Positions 1-7,420 of a stretch of DNA of 16,695 nt are shown here, in pieces; the stretch's first letter is position 1, and each line of letters opens with the position of its first letter. Location: contig JAUVTI010000026.1 of assembly GCA_030601605.1 (NCBI GenBank), positions 1 to 16,695 of the forward strand, read 5' to 3'. The notes under the pieces were generated by a model that was not told the origin of the DNA, ran no database searches, and saw nothing but the letters and a program-made list of their open reading frames with translations. The position numbers were made by a program, and so were the translations under genes. Source of the DNA: Gemmatimonadales bacterium. Its GTDB lineage: Bacteria > Gemmatimonadota > Gemmatimonadetes > Gemmatimonadales > GWC2-71-9.

Positions 1-2244
1 ATCGCGGCCGGAGCGTTCACGGTCACTCTCTTCCCCTACGTATTCCCCGTACTCTCGCCCGGCGCGCTCGAGTACTTCGCGGACTGGTACGCTGATTTCC
101 CCCTGATACTGACCGCCATCGCTGCGTTCCAGTACCGACGCAGTCGAACGGCGCGACTGACCGAACGCCGGTTCTGGGATCTCTGGACGGCTGCGTTCGT
201 CTGCTGGTTGATCGTGCGCGTGTTCTACGCCGTGACGCCGATCGAGTACATCCAGTGGTGGTTCGACCTGGTCGTCGACTCGCTGTACTTGCTGTTCTAT
301 CTGTGCATCGTCCTCGCGCTCGAGTTTCGGCCTGACCGCCCGGTGCGAAGTAGTCTCTCGACGATGCGACGGTGGATCGAGGCCGCTGGTGCGGCGGCGT
401 TCCTGCTCGCCCTCCTCATCTACTACGCCATCATACCGGGCATAATGAGTCCGGATGCGTACTGGACCTGGGTGCCGTCACTGGCCCTGTACGTCACCCT
501 GGACGCGGTTGTTCTGCTGCGTCTGCTTTACGTCCGTCACGACAGCGGGACGCCGCTTTGGCGCAGCATCTACGGATGGCTCGCGGCAGCGACGGTTCTT
601 TGGCTGGTGGCCGACCTGCTCGAGGTGCTCACATACGTGGAGATCGTCCCGCTGTCCCGGTCCGGCACACGGTGGGACCTGATCTGGTACGCACCCTTTG
701 TGCCGGTGATCCTGGCAGCACTCCTGCGCGAACACCTGTTGGAAGCCGAGCCGGGCGGCGACGACACCCTCATCGAGGGACCGGAGCCGCGCCGTGGGAG
801 GGGGAGCATGCTGGTGCTGTACGCGGTCCTCCTGCCGACCCTGCACTTCACCTTTTACGGCATAGGACTCGGAGATCCCGAGAGCCACGGGCCGCGCGAG
901 ATACTGCTGTTGGTGGCGGCCATGATCCTCGGCGGGCTCGTGTTGAGCTGGCAGCGCCTGCTCCAGTGGGAGAACCGGCGCCTGGATGCCGAGCGCCGTC
1001 TCAACGAGCAGCGCCGCCTCGAGACCGTGCGGCGGCTGGAGCGGGAGCGGGCGGAGAGGGAGGTGGTGTCCGAGCAGCGTGCGCTGGAAGCCCAGCTTCA
1101 GCAGGCGCAGAAGATGGAGGCGGTGGGACAGCTCTCGGGTGGCATGGCGCACGACTTCAACAACATCCTCACCGTGATAATGGCCAACGCGGACCTCGTG
1201 GACGCGGCGCTTCCTGCCGAATGCCGCCGCCAGCGCTCTGATCTCCACGAGCTCAGGGAGGCGGCGCGCCGGGGGTCCGCCATGGTCAAGCGGCTGCTGG
1301 GATTCAGCCGGCGGGCAATGCTCTCACCGCGGCCGGTCGATCTGCCGGAGCTCGTCGACGAGATCCTGGTTACGCTCCGGCGTCTCATACCCGAGACGAT
1401 CATCATCGAGTTCACCGCCGAGCAGCGCGCACAGTCAGTGCTGGCTGACCCTGGAGCCGTTGAACAGATACTGATCAACCTCGCCACGAACGCCCGTGAC
1501 GCCATGCCGGAGGGTGGAACCCTCACCGTCGATGTTCGCCCGGCGCGACTCGACGACCGGCACCAGGCCATCCATGGGTGGGGTGACCCCGGGGACTACG
1601 TGTGTCTGTCGGTGCGTGACGACGGCAGCGGCATGGACGAGGCGACGAAGGAGAGGGTGTTCGAACCGTTCTTCACGACGAAGCAGCCAGGTGAAGGCAC
1701 CGGTCTCGGCATGGCTATGGTCTACGGTCTCGTGAAGCAGCACCGTGGCTTCACCGACGTGGAGAGCACGCCGGGCGAGGGCACCGCTGTGCGGATCTAC
1801 TTCCCGGCGGGGGGGGAGTTCGCGATGGAGGGGGGGCTCGAGGGGCTGGAGGATGCGCCGCCGAGGGGAACCGAGACGATACTGCTCGTGGAGGACGAGG
1901 TGGGTATTCGCCGTGCCGCGGAGCGGGCACTGGAGCTGTACGGCGACAAGGTGATTGTTGCGGGCGACGGAGCTGAGGGTCTGCGGCTGTTCGAAGAGTC
2001 GGCGGGAGATATCGCCCTGGTGAGCTCCGACGCCGTGATGCCGAAGACGAACGGCCGCGACCTGTACAAGGCGATCCGGCAGAGGAGCCCCGCGACCAAG
2101 TGCATCCTCATGAGCGGGTATGCGGATCGTGGCCGGCTGCAAGCTGGTGAGATCGGGGCAGCCATCCCGATGATTGCCAAGCCATGGACGCTCGGCGAGC
2201 TGCTGCGGCAGGTGAGGGACGCGCTGGATGGGGGAGGGAGCTAG
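1..2244 (+). CDS. Hybrid sensor histidine kinase with multi-helix membrane domain and C-terminal receiver (5' end outside window)
   Basis: The frame is open from base 1 without a stop, so the gene starts left of the window; the first in-frame start-like codon (TTG at 208) lies inside a membrane segment and is unlikely to be real. The visible N-terminal part (about nt 1-960) is a series of some nine hydrophobic stretches, probably the sensory domain. A charged Arg/Glu-rich coiled coil follows (about nt 960-1110). The HisKA phosphoacceptor box reads GGMAHDFNNILT, with the His codon at 1150. The HATPase domain shows an N box (NLATNARDAMPEGG), DDGSGMDE and GEGTGLGMAMV. A receiver domain ends the protein (about nt 1873-2230), with acidic residues in LLVEDE, the phosphoacceptor Asp at 2029-2031 (SSDAVMP) and Lys in IAKPW. 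No PAS domain, HPt or DNA-binding domain is visible, so the output partner is unknown. Two poly-G runs (1809-1816, 1830-1836) lie in the linker before the receiver. The signal sensed cannot be told. Confidence 0.93.
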   Translation: MAAGAFTVTLFPYVFPVLSPGALEYFADWYADFPLILTAIAAFQYRRSRTARLTERRFWDLWTAAFVCWLIVRVFYAVTPIEYIQWWFDLVVDSLYLLFYLCIVLALEFRPDRPVRSSLSTMRRWIEAAGAAAFLLALLIYYAIIPGIMSPDAYWTWVPSLALYVTLDAVVLLRLLYVRHDSGTPLWRSIYGWLAAATVLWLVADLLEVLTYVEIVPLSRSGTRWDLIWYAPFVPVILAALLREHLLEAEPGGDDTLIEGPEPRRGRGSMLVLYAVLLPTLHFTFYGIGLGDPESHGPREILLLVAAMILGGLVLSWQRLLQWENRRLDAERRLNEQRRLETVRRLERERAEREVVSEQRALEAQLQQAQKMEAVGQLSGGMAHDFNNILTVIMANADLVDAALPAECRRQRSDLHELREAARRGSAMVKRLLGFSRRAMLSPRPVDLPELVDEILVTLRRLIPETIIIEFTAEQRAQSVLADPGAVEQILINLATNARDAMPEGGTLTVDVRPARLDDRHQAIHGWGDPGDYVCLSVRDDGSGMDEATKERVFEPFFTTKQPGEGTGLGMAMVYGLVKQHRGFTDVESTPGEGTAVRIYFPAGGEFAMEGGLEGLEDAPPRGTETILLVEDEVGIRRAAERALELYGDKVIVAGDGAEGLRLFEESAGDIALVSSDAVMPKTNGRDLYKAIRQRSPATKCILMSGYADRGRLQAGEIGAAIPMIAKPWTLGELLRQVRDALDGGGS

Positions 2245-2405
2245 CACCTTCCCACCGGTTGCTCGATGAAACACCCCCGGGCAAATTGACGTACGTGGGA
2301 GATGTGGGGGGCGCGGCACCGCAACGCTCCCGGGCATCTGATCATCGAACAAGGCATGGGGGCACGCGGCCCCAGCCACACCGGTTCCCTATCCTGGAGT
2401 CCTGG

Positions 2406-5400
2406 GTGCAGGCTGTTGCCCTGGCGCGACTGAAGGCTGCCCTGGCGGATCGCTACGTCATCGACCGTGAGTTGGGACGTGGCGGGATGGCCGTCGTCTA
2501 CCTCGCGCAGGACCTGAAGCACAGCCGGCCGGTGGCTATCAAGGCGCTGCGGCCGGAACTGGCGGCCGCCCTGGGGACCGAGCGGTTCCTGCGCGAGATC
2601 GAGACCGCGGCGCGGCTGAACCACCCCCACATCGTGCCGCTCTACGACTCCGGCAATGCCGACGGCGTGCTGTACTACGTGATGCCCTTCGTCGAGGGGG
2701 AGACGCTGCGCGACCGGATCGCGCGCAGCGGGCGCCTCTCGCTGGACGAGGCGCTGCACATCGCGCGCGAAGTGGGCAGCGCGCTGAGCTACGCGCACAG
2801 CAAGGACGTCATCCACCGCGACATCAAGCCCGCCAACATCCTGCTGTCGGGTGGCCACGCCGTGGTAGCCGACTTCGGCATCGCACGCGCGATCAGCGCT
2901 TCGGGTGGCCCCGGACTCACGCAGGCCGGGATCGCGGTCGGGACACCGCAGTACATGAGCCCGGAGCAGGTCCTGGGCAGCGCTACGCTGGATGGCCGCA
3001 GCGACATATCCAGTCTCGGGTGCGTCGTCTACGAGATGCTCGTTGGCGGTCCCCCGTTCGACGGCCGGACGGCGCAGGCGATCATCGCGAAGCGGTTCAA
3101 GGACCCCCGGCCGAACCTCGAGGGACTCGACCACACCGTGCCGGCCGATACGCGCCAGGCCCTGATGAAGGCCTTCGCCACCGAGCCCGAGGACCGCTAC
3201 GACACCGCGTCCACCTTCGTCAGGGAGATGGGCGTGCCACCGAGCGCGGGCGAGTCGTTGCCGCGCCGCCTGGGAGTGCTCGGCGCGGGCGGACTGTACC
3301 TGGCGCTGTCGCTCATCCTGCTCGCCGTGACGCAGTTCTTGCTGGTCCAACTGGGGCTCCCCGACTGGGTCATGCCCGGCGTGGGCGTACTGCTGCTGAT
3401 AGGGCTCCCCGTCACGGTAGCGGCCGCTCACTCGGAGATCCGCATTGCCAACGGGAGGGCGCCGCTGCTGCCGTTCCTCAACTGGAACAACGCGATGCGC
3501 GCGGGCGTGCTTGCCATGGGAGGGTGGTCCGCGCTCGTGGCGGGCTATATGGGCATGCGCCTGCTGGGAGTGGGTCCGGTTGGGACCCTGGTGGCGGCCG
3601 GCGTGTTGGAGGAGCGCGAGCGGGTCGTGGTGGCAGACTTCGAGAACCGCACCGCCAACTCCCTGTTGGGGCGAGCGGTCACCGAGGCGTTCCGCGTGGA
3701 CCTGGCGCAGTCGCCGGTCGTGACGTTGATGTCTCCCGCTTCGGTTGCCCGGGTGCTCACGCTGATGGAGCGGCCTGCCGACGAGCCGGTCACGGAGGAG
3801 GTCGCGCGCGAGGTGGCGCTGCGCGAGGGGCTCAAGGCCGTCGTGGCGGGCGACGTGACGGCGGTGGGGGGCAGCTATGTGCTGTCCGCCCGCATGGTGT
3901 CGGCCCAGGACGGCAACCTCCTCGCGGCGTTCCGCGAGACGGCGGCCGACTCGACGGAGATAATCGACGCCGTCGACCGACTGTCCGACAGGTTGCGCAG
4001 TCGCATCGGTGAATCGCTGAAGTCGATCCGGGCCAACGAGCCGCTCGCCGCGGTCACCACCGAGTCGCTCGAGGCGCTGGTCAAGTACTCGCAGGCCATG
4101 CGGCTGGTCAATCAGGGCGAGGTAACCGAGGCCCTCCAACTGCTGCGCGACGCTGTCGAACTCGACACGGCGTTCGCGATGGCCTACCGAAAGATCGGAG
4201 TCTCGGCATTGAGCAGGGCGGAGCAGGTGGATGCTCTCACCAGGGCCTACCGCCACCGTGATCGGCTGACGGCCATGGAGCGGAACCTCCTCGAGGCGGC
4301 CTACCACACCGTCGTCACGGACGACGAGAACCAGGCCATCGCGGCCTACCAGGCGGTCCTCACAACCTACCCGACCCAGTACACGGCGCTGAACAACCTC
4401 TCGCTCCTCTACATGCAGCGCCGCGACTATGCCACGGCAGAGGCGCTGCTGCGTCGCGCCATAGAGTCGGAATCGAGCTTGATGTTCGCGTACACGAACG
4501 TGACCACCGCGCAGGTGGCGCAGGGCAAGTTCGACGAGGCGGAGGAGGCGCAGGCGCGGCTCGCAGAGTACATGCCCGACAGTCCCCACCGGAAGCTGTC
4601 GGTAGCGGGCCTCGCGAGCGCGCGGGGCGACTACGATGGGGCCACCGAGATCGTGGAGGCGTTCCGCGAGGAGCAGGACGACGACCCGTTCTGGTCCGTT
4701 GTCGCGAGCTTCAGGTTATCGAACCTCGCTCTCACCAAAGGGAAGATCGCGGAGGGACAGGCTCATCTGGACGATGCCCTCCAGCGGGCGACGGAGCTGG
4801 AACGGCCCGCGTTCGCGCTCAACAGCGCGGTGCAGCGGGCATTCGTGGATCTGTGGTTCCGCGGGGACAAGGCGGGCGCGATGCGTCACGTGGATGAGGC
4901 CCTCAGACTCTACCCGCTGGAAGAGATGGACCCGCTCGACCGCCCGTACGGGATGCTCGCCCAGTTCTATGCCCTGGCGGAGGAGCCAGATCGAGCGCGG
5001 GCAATGCTCGATGCATATGAAGCGGCGGTGGAGCCGGAACTGCGCTTCAACTACGAGGAGGCACGCCACACGCTGCTCGGCCTGCTCGCCCTCGCGGAGG
5101 GACGCCCCCAGGATGCCGTCACCGAGCTGTGGGCCGGCGACGTTGGTGCCTGCTCCATCTGCCAGCTCCCGTTGCTCGGCATGGCGTACGACCAGGCCGG
5201 CCAGACCGACTCGGTCATCGCCCTGTACGAGCGCTACGTGAACACGCCGTGGATGGGTCGCGACAACACAGACTGGCTGGCGCTGGGGTTCATCTACGAG
5301 CGCCTCGGGCAGATCTACGCCGAGCGCGGCGAAAACGAGCAGGCGGTGGACTACTACGGGCGCTTCGCAGAGTTGTGGGAGGATGCGGATCCGGAGCTCC

Positions 5401-5468
5401 AGCCACGGGTGGAGCAGGCGCGAAGGGAGATGACGCGGCTGGCCGGTGAGCCGCGCAGCAACCCGTAA
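2406..5468 (+). CDS. Ser/Thr protein kinase (PknB-type) with membrane helices, TolB/FlgO-like segment and TPR tail
   Basis: About 1020 aa. The GTG at 2406 is chosen as start because GGAG at 2396-2399 sits 6 nt upstream and the kinase fold begins some 15 residues later; the frame stays open upstream but that part has no kinase homology. The kinase domain (about 17-280) has the Gly loop GRGGMAVVY, Lys46 in VAIK, HRDIKPAN with Asp139, DFG with Asp156, and GTPQYMSPEQ, so it should be active. Subdomain IX reads SDISSLG, where SDIYSLG is usual. Three hydrophobic stretches follow (about 293-318, 321-345, 365-390). Then comes a segment starting VVVADFENRT that resembles TolB/FlgO-type N-terminal domains, and TPR-like helical repeats from about 560 to the end. 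This arrangement is typical of the kinases expanded in Gemmatimonadota and Acidobacteriota. It is likely a membrane signalling protein; substrates are unknown. The gene is 161 nt downstream of the histidine kinase and ends at a hairpin. Confidence 0.93.
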   Translation: MQAVALARLKAALADRYVIDRELGRGGMAVVYLAQDLKHSRPVAIKALRPELAAALGTERFLREIETAARLNHPHIVPLYDSGNADGVLYYVMPFVEGETLRDRIARSGRLSLDEALHIAREVGSALSYAHSKDVIHRDIKPANILLSGGHAVVADFGIARAISASGGPGLTQAGIAVGTPQYMSPEQVLGSATLDGRSDISSLGCVVYEMLVGGPPFDGRTAQAIIAKRFKDPRPNLEGLDHTVPADTRQALMKAFATEPEDRYDTASTFVREMGVPPSAGESLPRRLGVLGAGGLYLALSLILLAVTQFLLVQLGLPDWVMPGVGVLLLIGLPVTVAAAHSEIRIANGRAPLLPFLNWNNAMRAGVLAMGGWSALVAGYMGMRLLGVGPVGTLVAAGVLEERERVVVADFENRTANSLLGRAVTEAFRVDLAQSPVVTLMSPASVARVLTLMERPADEPVTEEVAREVALREGLKAVVAGDVTAVGGSYVLSARMVSAQDGNLLAAFRETAADSTEIIDAVDRLSDRLRSRIGESLKSIRANEPLAAVTTESLEALVKYSQAMRLVNQGEVTEALQLLRDAVELDTAFAMAYRKIGVSALSRAEQVDALTRAYRHRDRLTAMERNLLEAAYHTVVTDDENQAIAAYQAVLTTYPTQYTALNNLSLLYMQRRDYATAEALLRRAIESESSLMFAYTNVTTAQVAQGKFDEAEEAQARLAEYMPDSPHRKLSVAGLASARGDYDGATEIVEAFREEQDDDPFWSVVASFRLSNLALTKGKIAEGQAHLDDALQRATELERPAFALNSAVQRAFVDLWFRGDKAGAMRHVDEALRLYPLEEMDPLDRPYGMLAQFYALAEEPDRARAMLDAYEAAVEPELRFNYEEARHTLLGLLALAEGRPQDAVTELWAGDVGACSICQLPLLGMAYDQAGQTDSVIALYERYVNTPWMGRDNTDWLALGFIYERLGQIYAERGENEQAVDYYGRFAELWEDADPELQPRVEQARREMTRLAGEPRSNP

Positions 5469-5469
5469 C

Positions 5470-5493
5470 GAGGGCGGTCGAACGACCGCCCTC
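5470..5493. terminator. GC-rich hairpin terminator, possibly bidirectional
   Basis: Perfect 11-bp inverted repeat: GAGGGCGGTCG at 5470-5480 and its complement at 5483-5493, separated by AA. It starts one base after the kinase stop codon. The T tract on the plus strand is weak (TCTC), so efficiency is uncertain. Because the repeat is symmetric it could also stop transcripts arriving leftward from the small gene at 5662-5874. Confidence 0.65.
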
Positions 5494-5661
5494 TCTCAGC
5501 CCGTGGTCATTCTGGCAGCCACTCCGGGCCCCGGGGCCCAGTTGTCTGCGCTCCCTCCCTCCCTGGGCCACGTGCTCGGCCAGCGCAACGATCTGAGAGT
5601 GTGTGAGCCCCGCGGCGATCTCGATTTCCTTTGCGCGCACTGATCGAGCAACGGCCACGAT

Positions 5662-5874
5662 CTATGCCGGCGGCGTTTGGCCTTTCATGCGCTCTTCGGT
5701 AACGAGGTCCACGATCACGCTCACGACCTTGGAGCGGGCGCTGTCCACGTCTTGCTGCCGCATGACCTTGCTCTCCAGCGGCCTCCACTTTTCGCGGCTG
5801 ATGATCGCTTCCTCGAAGGCGCTGAGCGATGCCTGGATGCGGTGCAGATACTCCTTGCCCAGACTGTGCGTCAT
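5662..5874 (-). CDS. Small protein of unknown function (70 aa)
   Basis: I do not recognise this protein. The start is the ATG at 5874, chosen because a near-perfect ribosome binding site (GGAGAGG, complement of 5881-5887) lies 6 nt upstream; a longer version from an upstream GTG at 5907 would put this site inside the gene. The product begins MTHSLGKEYLHRIQ, is rich in charged residues and looks mostly helical (SAFEEAIISREKW, then SKVVSVIVDLVTEER). It has no Cys, no signal peptide and no membrane segment, so it is probably a small cytosolic helical protein. It is transcribed divergently from the hydrogenase operon, which begins about 415 nt away, and convergently to the kinase gene. A regulatory or stress role is possible, but nothing in the sequence shows it. 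Confidence 0.6.
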   Translation of the reverse strand: MTHSLGKEYLHRIQASLSAFEEAIISREKWRPLESKVMRQQDVDSARSKVVSVIVDLVTEERMKGQTPPA

Positions 5875-6090
5875 TGAAGACCTCTCCAGGGGAAGATTGC
5901 GTACCACTCTCAGATACTGCGCACGACGGTGATCGGCAAGGGTCCCTGGGCGGGCTCAACACGTTGCGATTCCTTCATTTGAGGCACCCTGAGCCTTCAG
6001 GCTGCGCTCGCCAGGGGCCACCCGGTATCCGAGCCTGCGGCGTAAGCGGTTGTGATCCATGACGTTAGGAAATGGAGAGCGTGAGTCTAA

Positions 6091-6143
6091 GCGAGCGAAA
6101 ACAGGCGTCATAGTAATCTCACGATTTCTTACTGTACGCTCGC
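6091..6143. promoter_or_regulatory. Nested inverted repeats upstream of hydrogenase genes
   Basis: The outer arms are GCGAGCG (6091-6097) and CGCTCGC (6137-6143). Inside lie AGTAA (6112-6116) and TTACT (6129-6133), extendable to 7 pairs (6110-6116 with 6129-6135) if one G-T pair is allowed. The arms lie in an AT-richer segment about 150-200 nt before the first hydrogenase gene. It may be an operator or part of a structured RNA leader; no known regulator box is recognised. Confidence 0.35.
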
Positions 6144-6175
6144 CGGTAATAAACCCAACGGGATAATTCCAATTT

Positions 6176-6201
6176 CCGGTCCGCCATTGTCTGCGGACCG
6201 G
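6176..6201. promoter_or_regulatory. Perfect 9-bp hairpin in the hydrogenase leader
   Basis: CCGGTCCGC at 6176-6184 pairs exactly with GCGGACCGG at 6193-6201 across an 8-nt loop (CATTGTCT). It is followed by a second small hairpin (CCCTC 6206-6210 with GAGGG 6214-6218). No T tract follows, so it is not a standard terminator; an operator or a structured 5' leader fits better. It ends about 90 nt before the small-subunit start. Confidence 0.45.
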
Positions 6202-6226
6202 GAGCCCCTCAGTGAGGGCCGCCGTG

Positions 6227-6267
6227 GGTGGTCGGTGTCACTACCACCTCATTCGAGACATACGAAT
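6227..6267. promoter_or_regulatory. Two further short inverted repeats just before the small-subunit ribosome binding site
   Basis: GGTGGT (6227-6232) pairs with ACCACC (6243-6248), and ATTCG (6251-6255) pairs with CGAAT (6263-6267). The second ends 11 nt before the GGAG ribosome binding site at 6279-6282. Each is short enough to arise by chance; it is their succession with the hairpins at 6176-6218 that suggests a structured leader. Confidence 0.3.
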
Positions 6268-6289
6268 ACACTCGGAACGGAGAAGAACC

Positions 6290-7420
6290 ATGTTCTTCCC
6301 ATCATCACACCCTTGGGTGGAGGGCGAGACGTTGGGTGAACACCTGGAGGAACGGGGTGTGAGCCGACGCGACTTCCTCGCCTATTGCGCCGAGCTGGGT
6401 GCCGTCCTCGGACTGAGCAGCATGATGACACCCAAGATCGCGAAGGCGCTGCAGGACCAGCAGCGGCCGTCGGTCGTGTGGATTCAGCTGCAGGAATGCA
6501 CCGGGTGCGTGGAGAGCGTGATTCGCACCGCGCATCCCTCCATCGGCGACCTCCTGCTCGACATCATCTCCCTGGACTACCAGCACACCCTCATGGCGGC
6601 GGCGGGCCACGCGGCGGAGGCGGCCGGACGTGCTGCCATGGAGGAGCACTACGGCAACTACGTGCTCGTGGTGACCGGCTCGGTGCCGACCAAGGAGGAC
6701 GGCATCTACACCGTCATAGGTGGCCGGACCGCGAAGGAGATCCTGGAGGAGGCCGCAGAGGGCGCCGCAGCCGTCATCGCGGTGGGCGCCTGCGCGCACT
6801 GGGGAAACATCCAGGCGGCGCGGCCCAATCCGACGGGAGCGGTGGGAGTGTCGTCGATCGTCAAGAACAAGCCGGTGGTGAACATCGCCGGATGTCCGCC
6901 GATCGCCGACGTGGTGACCGCCTCGATCGTGCACTTCCTCACGTTCGGCAGGATCCCGGCGCTCGATTTCGATGGGCGCCCGATGTTCGCCTACGGCAAG
7001 AGGGTTCACGACCAGTGCTCGCGCCGGGCGCACTTCGACGCGGGCCAGTACGTCGAGAACTTCGACGACGAAGCGGCTCGCAAGGGCTGGTGCCTCTACC
7101 GGGTGGGCTGCAAGGGCCCCGCGTCCTTCGCGCCGTGCCCGATTATCCAGTGGAACAACACCACAAGCTGGCCCATCGGCGCCGGACATCCGTGTCTCGG
7201 CTGCACGGAGCGCAACTTCTGGGATCAGATGACGCCGTTCTACAACCGGCTGCCCGACATCGCCGGGTTCGGTGTGGAGCGCAAGGTGGACACGATCGGC
7301 GCCGCCCTGGCTGTCGGTGTGACCGCCGGCGTCGCAGCCCATGCCGTGGCGACGGGCATCCACCGCGCGCGCGCGCGCAGGGAACTGCCGGTAGTGGAGA
7401 AGGAGGTGGACCGTGGCTAG
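6290..7420 (+). CDS. hyaA: [NiFe]-hydrogenase small subunit, group 1, Tat-exported
   Basis: 376 aa electron-transfer subunit carrying three Fe-S clusters. The start is the ATG at 6290 with GGAG 7 nt upstream; an in-frame GTG at 6212 lies inside the hairpin region. A Tat signal (SRRDFL, Arg26-Arg27, then a hydrophobic run) marks export of the folded dimer. Proximal cluster ligands are Cys70, Cys73, Cys168 and Cys202. The distal cluster is bound by HDQC, GWC and GCKGP; the medial 3Fe-4S cluster by APCP and HPCLGC, with Pro in SWPIGAG. A C-terminal hydrophobic helix (about 338-360) followed by Arg anchors it near cytochrome b. Counting from E. coli Hyd-1 (offset 53), Gly72 and Asn173 occupy the places of the extra Cys19 and Cys120 of O2-tolerant enzymes, and Thr129 that of Glu76. 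So a standard 4Fe-4S proximal cluster is expected. The exact subgroup (1c, 1e, 1f or another) cannot be fixed by eye. First gene of the operon. Confidence 0.97.
   Translation: MFFPSSHPWVEGETLGEHLEERGVSRRDFLAYCAELGAVLGLSSMMTPKIAKALQDQQRPSVVWIQLQECTGCVESVIRTAHPSIGDLLLDIISLDYQHTLMAAAGHAAEAAGRAAMEEHYGNYVLVVTGSVPTKEDGIYTVIGGRTAKEILEEAAEGAAAVIAVGACAHWGNIQAARPNPTGAVGVSSIVKNKPVVNIAGCPPIADVVTASIVHFLTFGRIPALDFDGRPMFAYGKRVHDQCSRRAHFDAGQYVENFDDEAARKGWCLYRVGCKGPASFAPCPIIQWNNTTSWPIGAGHPCLGCTERNFWDQMTPFYNRLPDIAGFGVERKVDTIGAALAVGVTAGVAAHAVATGIHRARARRELPVVEKEVDRG

Larger units (their letters stand above)
5875..6289. other. Gene-free divergent intergenic region upstream of the hydrogenase operon
   Basis: No convincing gene is present. 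The left half (5890-6060) should hold the promoter of the small leftward gene; a weak pair on the minus strand, TTGCCG (5934-5939) and TATCTG (5911-5916) with a 17-nt spacer, is the best I see and is not strong. The right half (about 6060-6290) is visibly richer in A and T than the flanking genes and contains several inverted repeats, listed separately. A GATAAT at 6162-6167 resembles a -10 box but lacks a good -35. No sigma-54 site with the GG-N10-GC core was found. Confidence 0.6.

Noticed and set aside
2286..2314. TTGACG resembling a -35 box between the two kinase genes
   Set aside because: The expected -10 region is G-rich with no TATAAT-like hexamer, so promoter support is too weak.
2241..4589. 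Very long antisense open frame under the Ser/Thr kinase gene (and similar long antisense frames under the hydrogenase and hyp genes)
   Set aside because: These are shadow frames of high-GC coding DNA; their translations are His/Arg-rich with no family motifs.
5290..5658. Leftward open frame starting GTG 5658, just after the 70-aa gene, with a protein-like first part (SVRAKEIEIAAGLTHSQIVALAEH in pieces)
   Set aside because: It has no ribosome binding site, runs through the hairpin at 5470-5493 and ends antisense within the kinase gene, where its sequence becomes Pro/Ala-rich shadow. At most it could be a decayed remnant.
6059..6166. Possible 35-aa ORF (MTLGNGERES...) in the hydrogenase leader
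   Set aside because: It has no ribosome binding site, covers the inverted repeats and shows no coding character.
5940..6290. Sigma-54 promoter for the hydrogenase operon
   Set aside because: GGGCGGGC...TTGCG near 5949-5968 has the wrong spacing (no GG-N10-GC core), so no sigma-54 site can be claimed.
7364..7378. Alternating CG run at the end of the small-subunit gene
   Set aside because: It simply encodes the Arg/Ala-rich cytoplasmic tail after the membrane helix in GC-rich DNA; no separate function is indicated.
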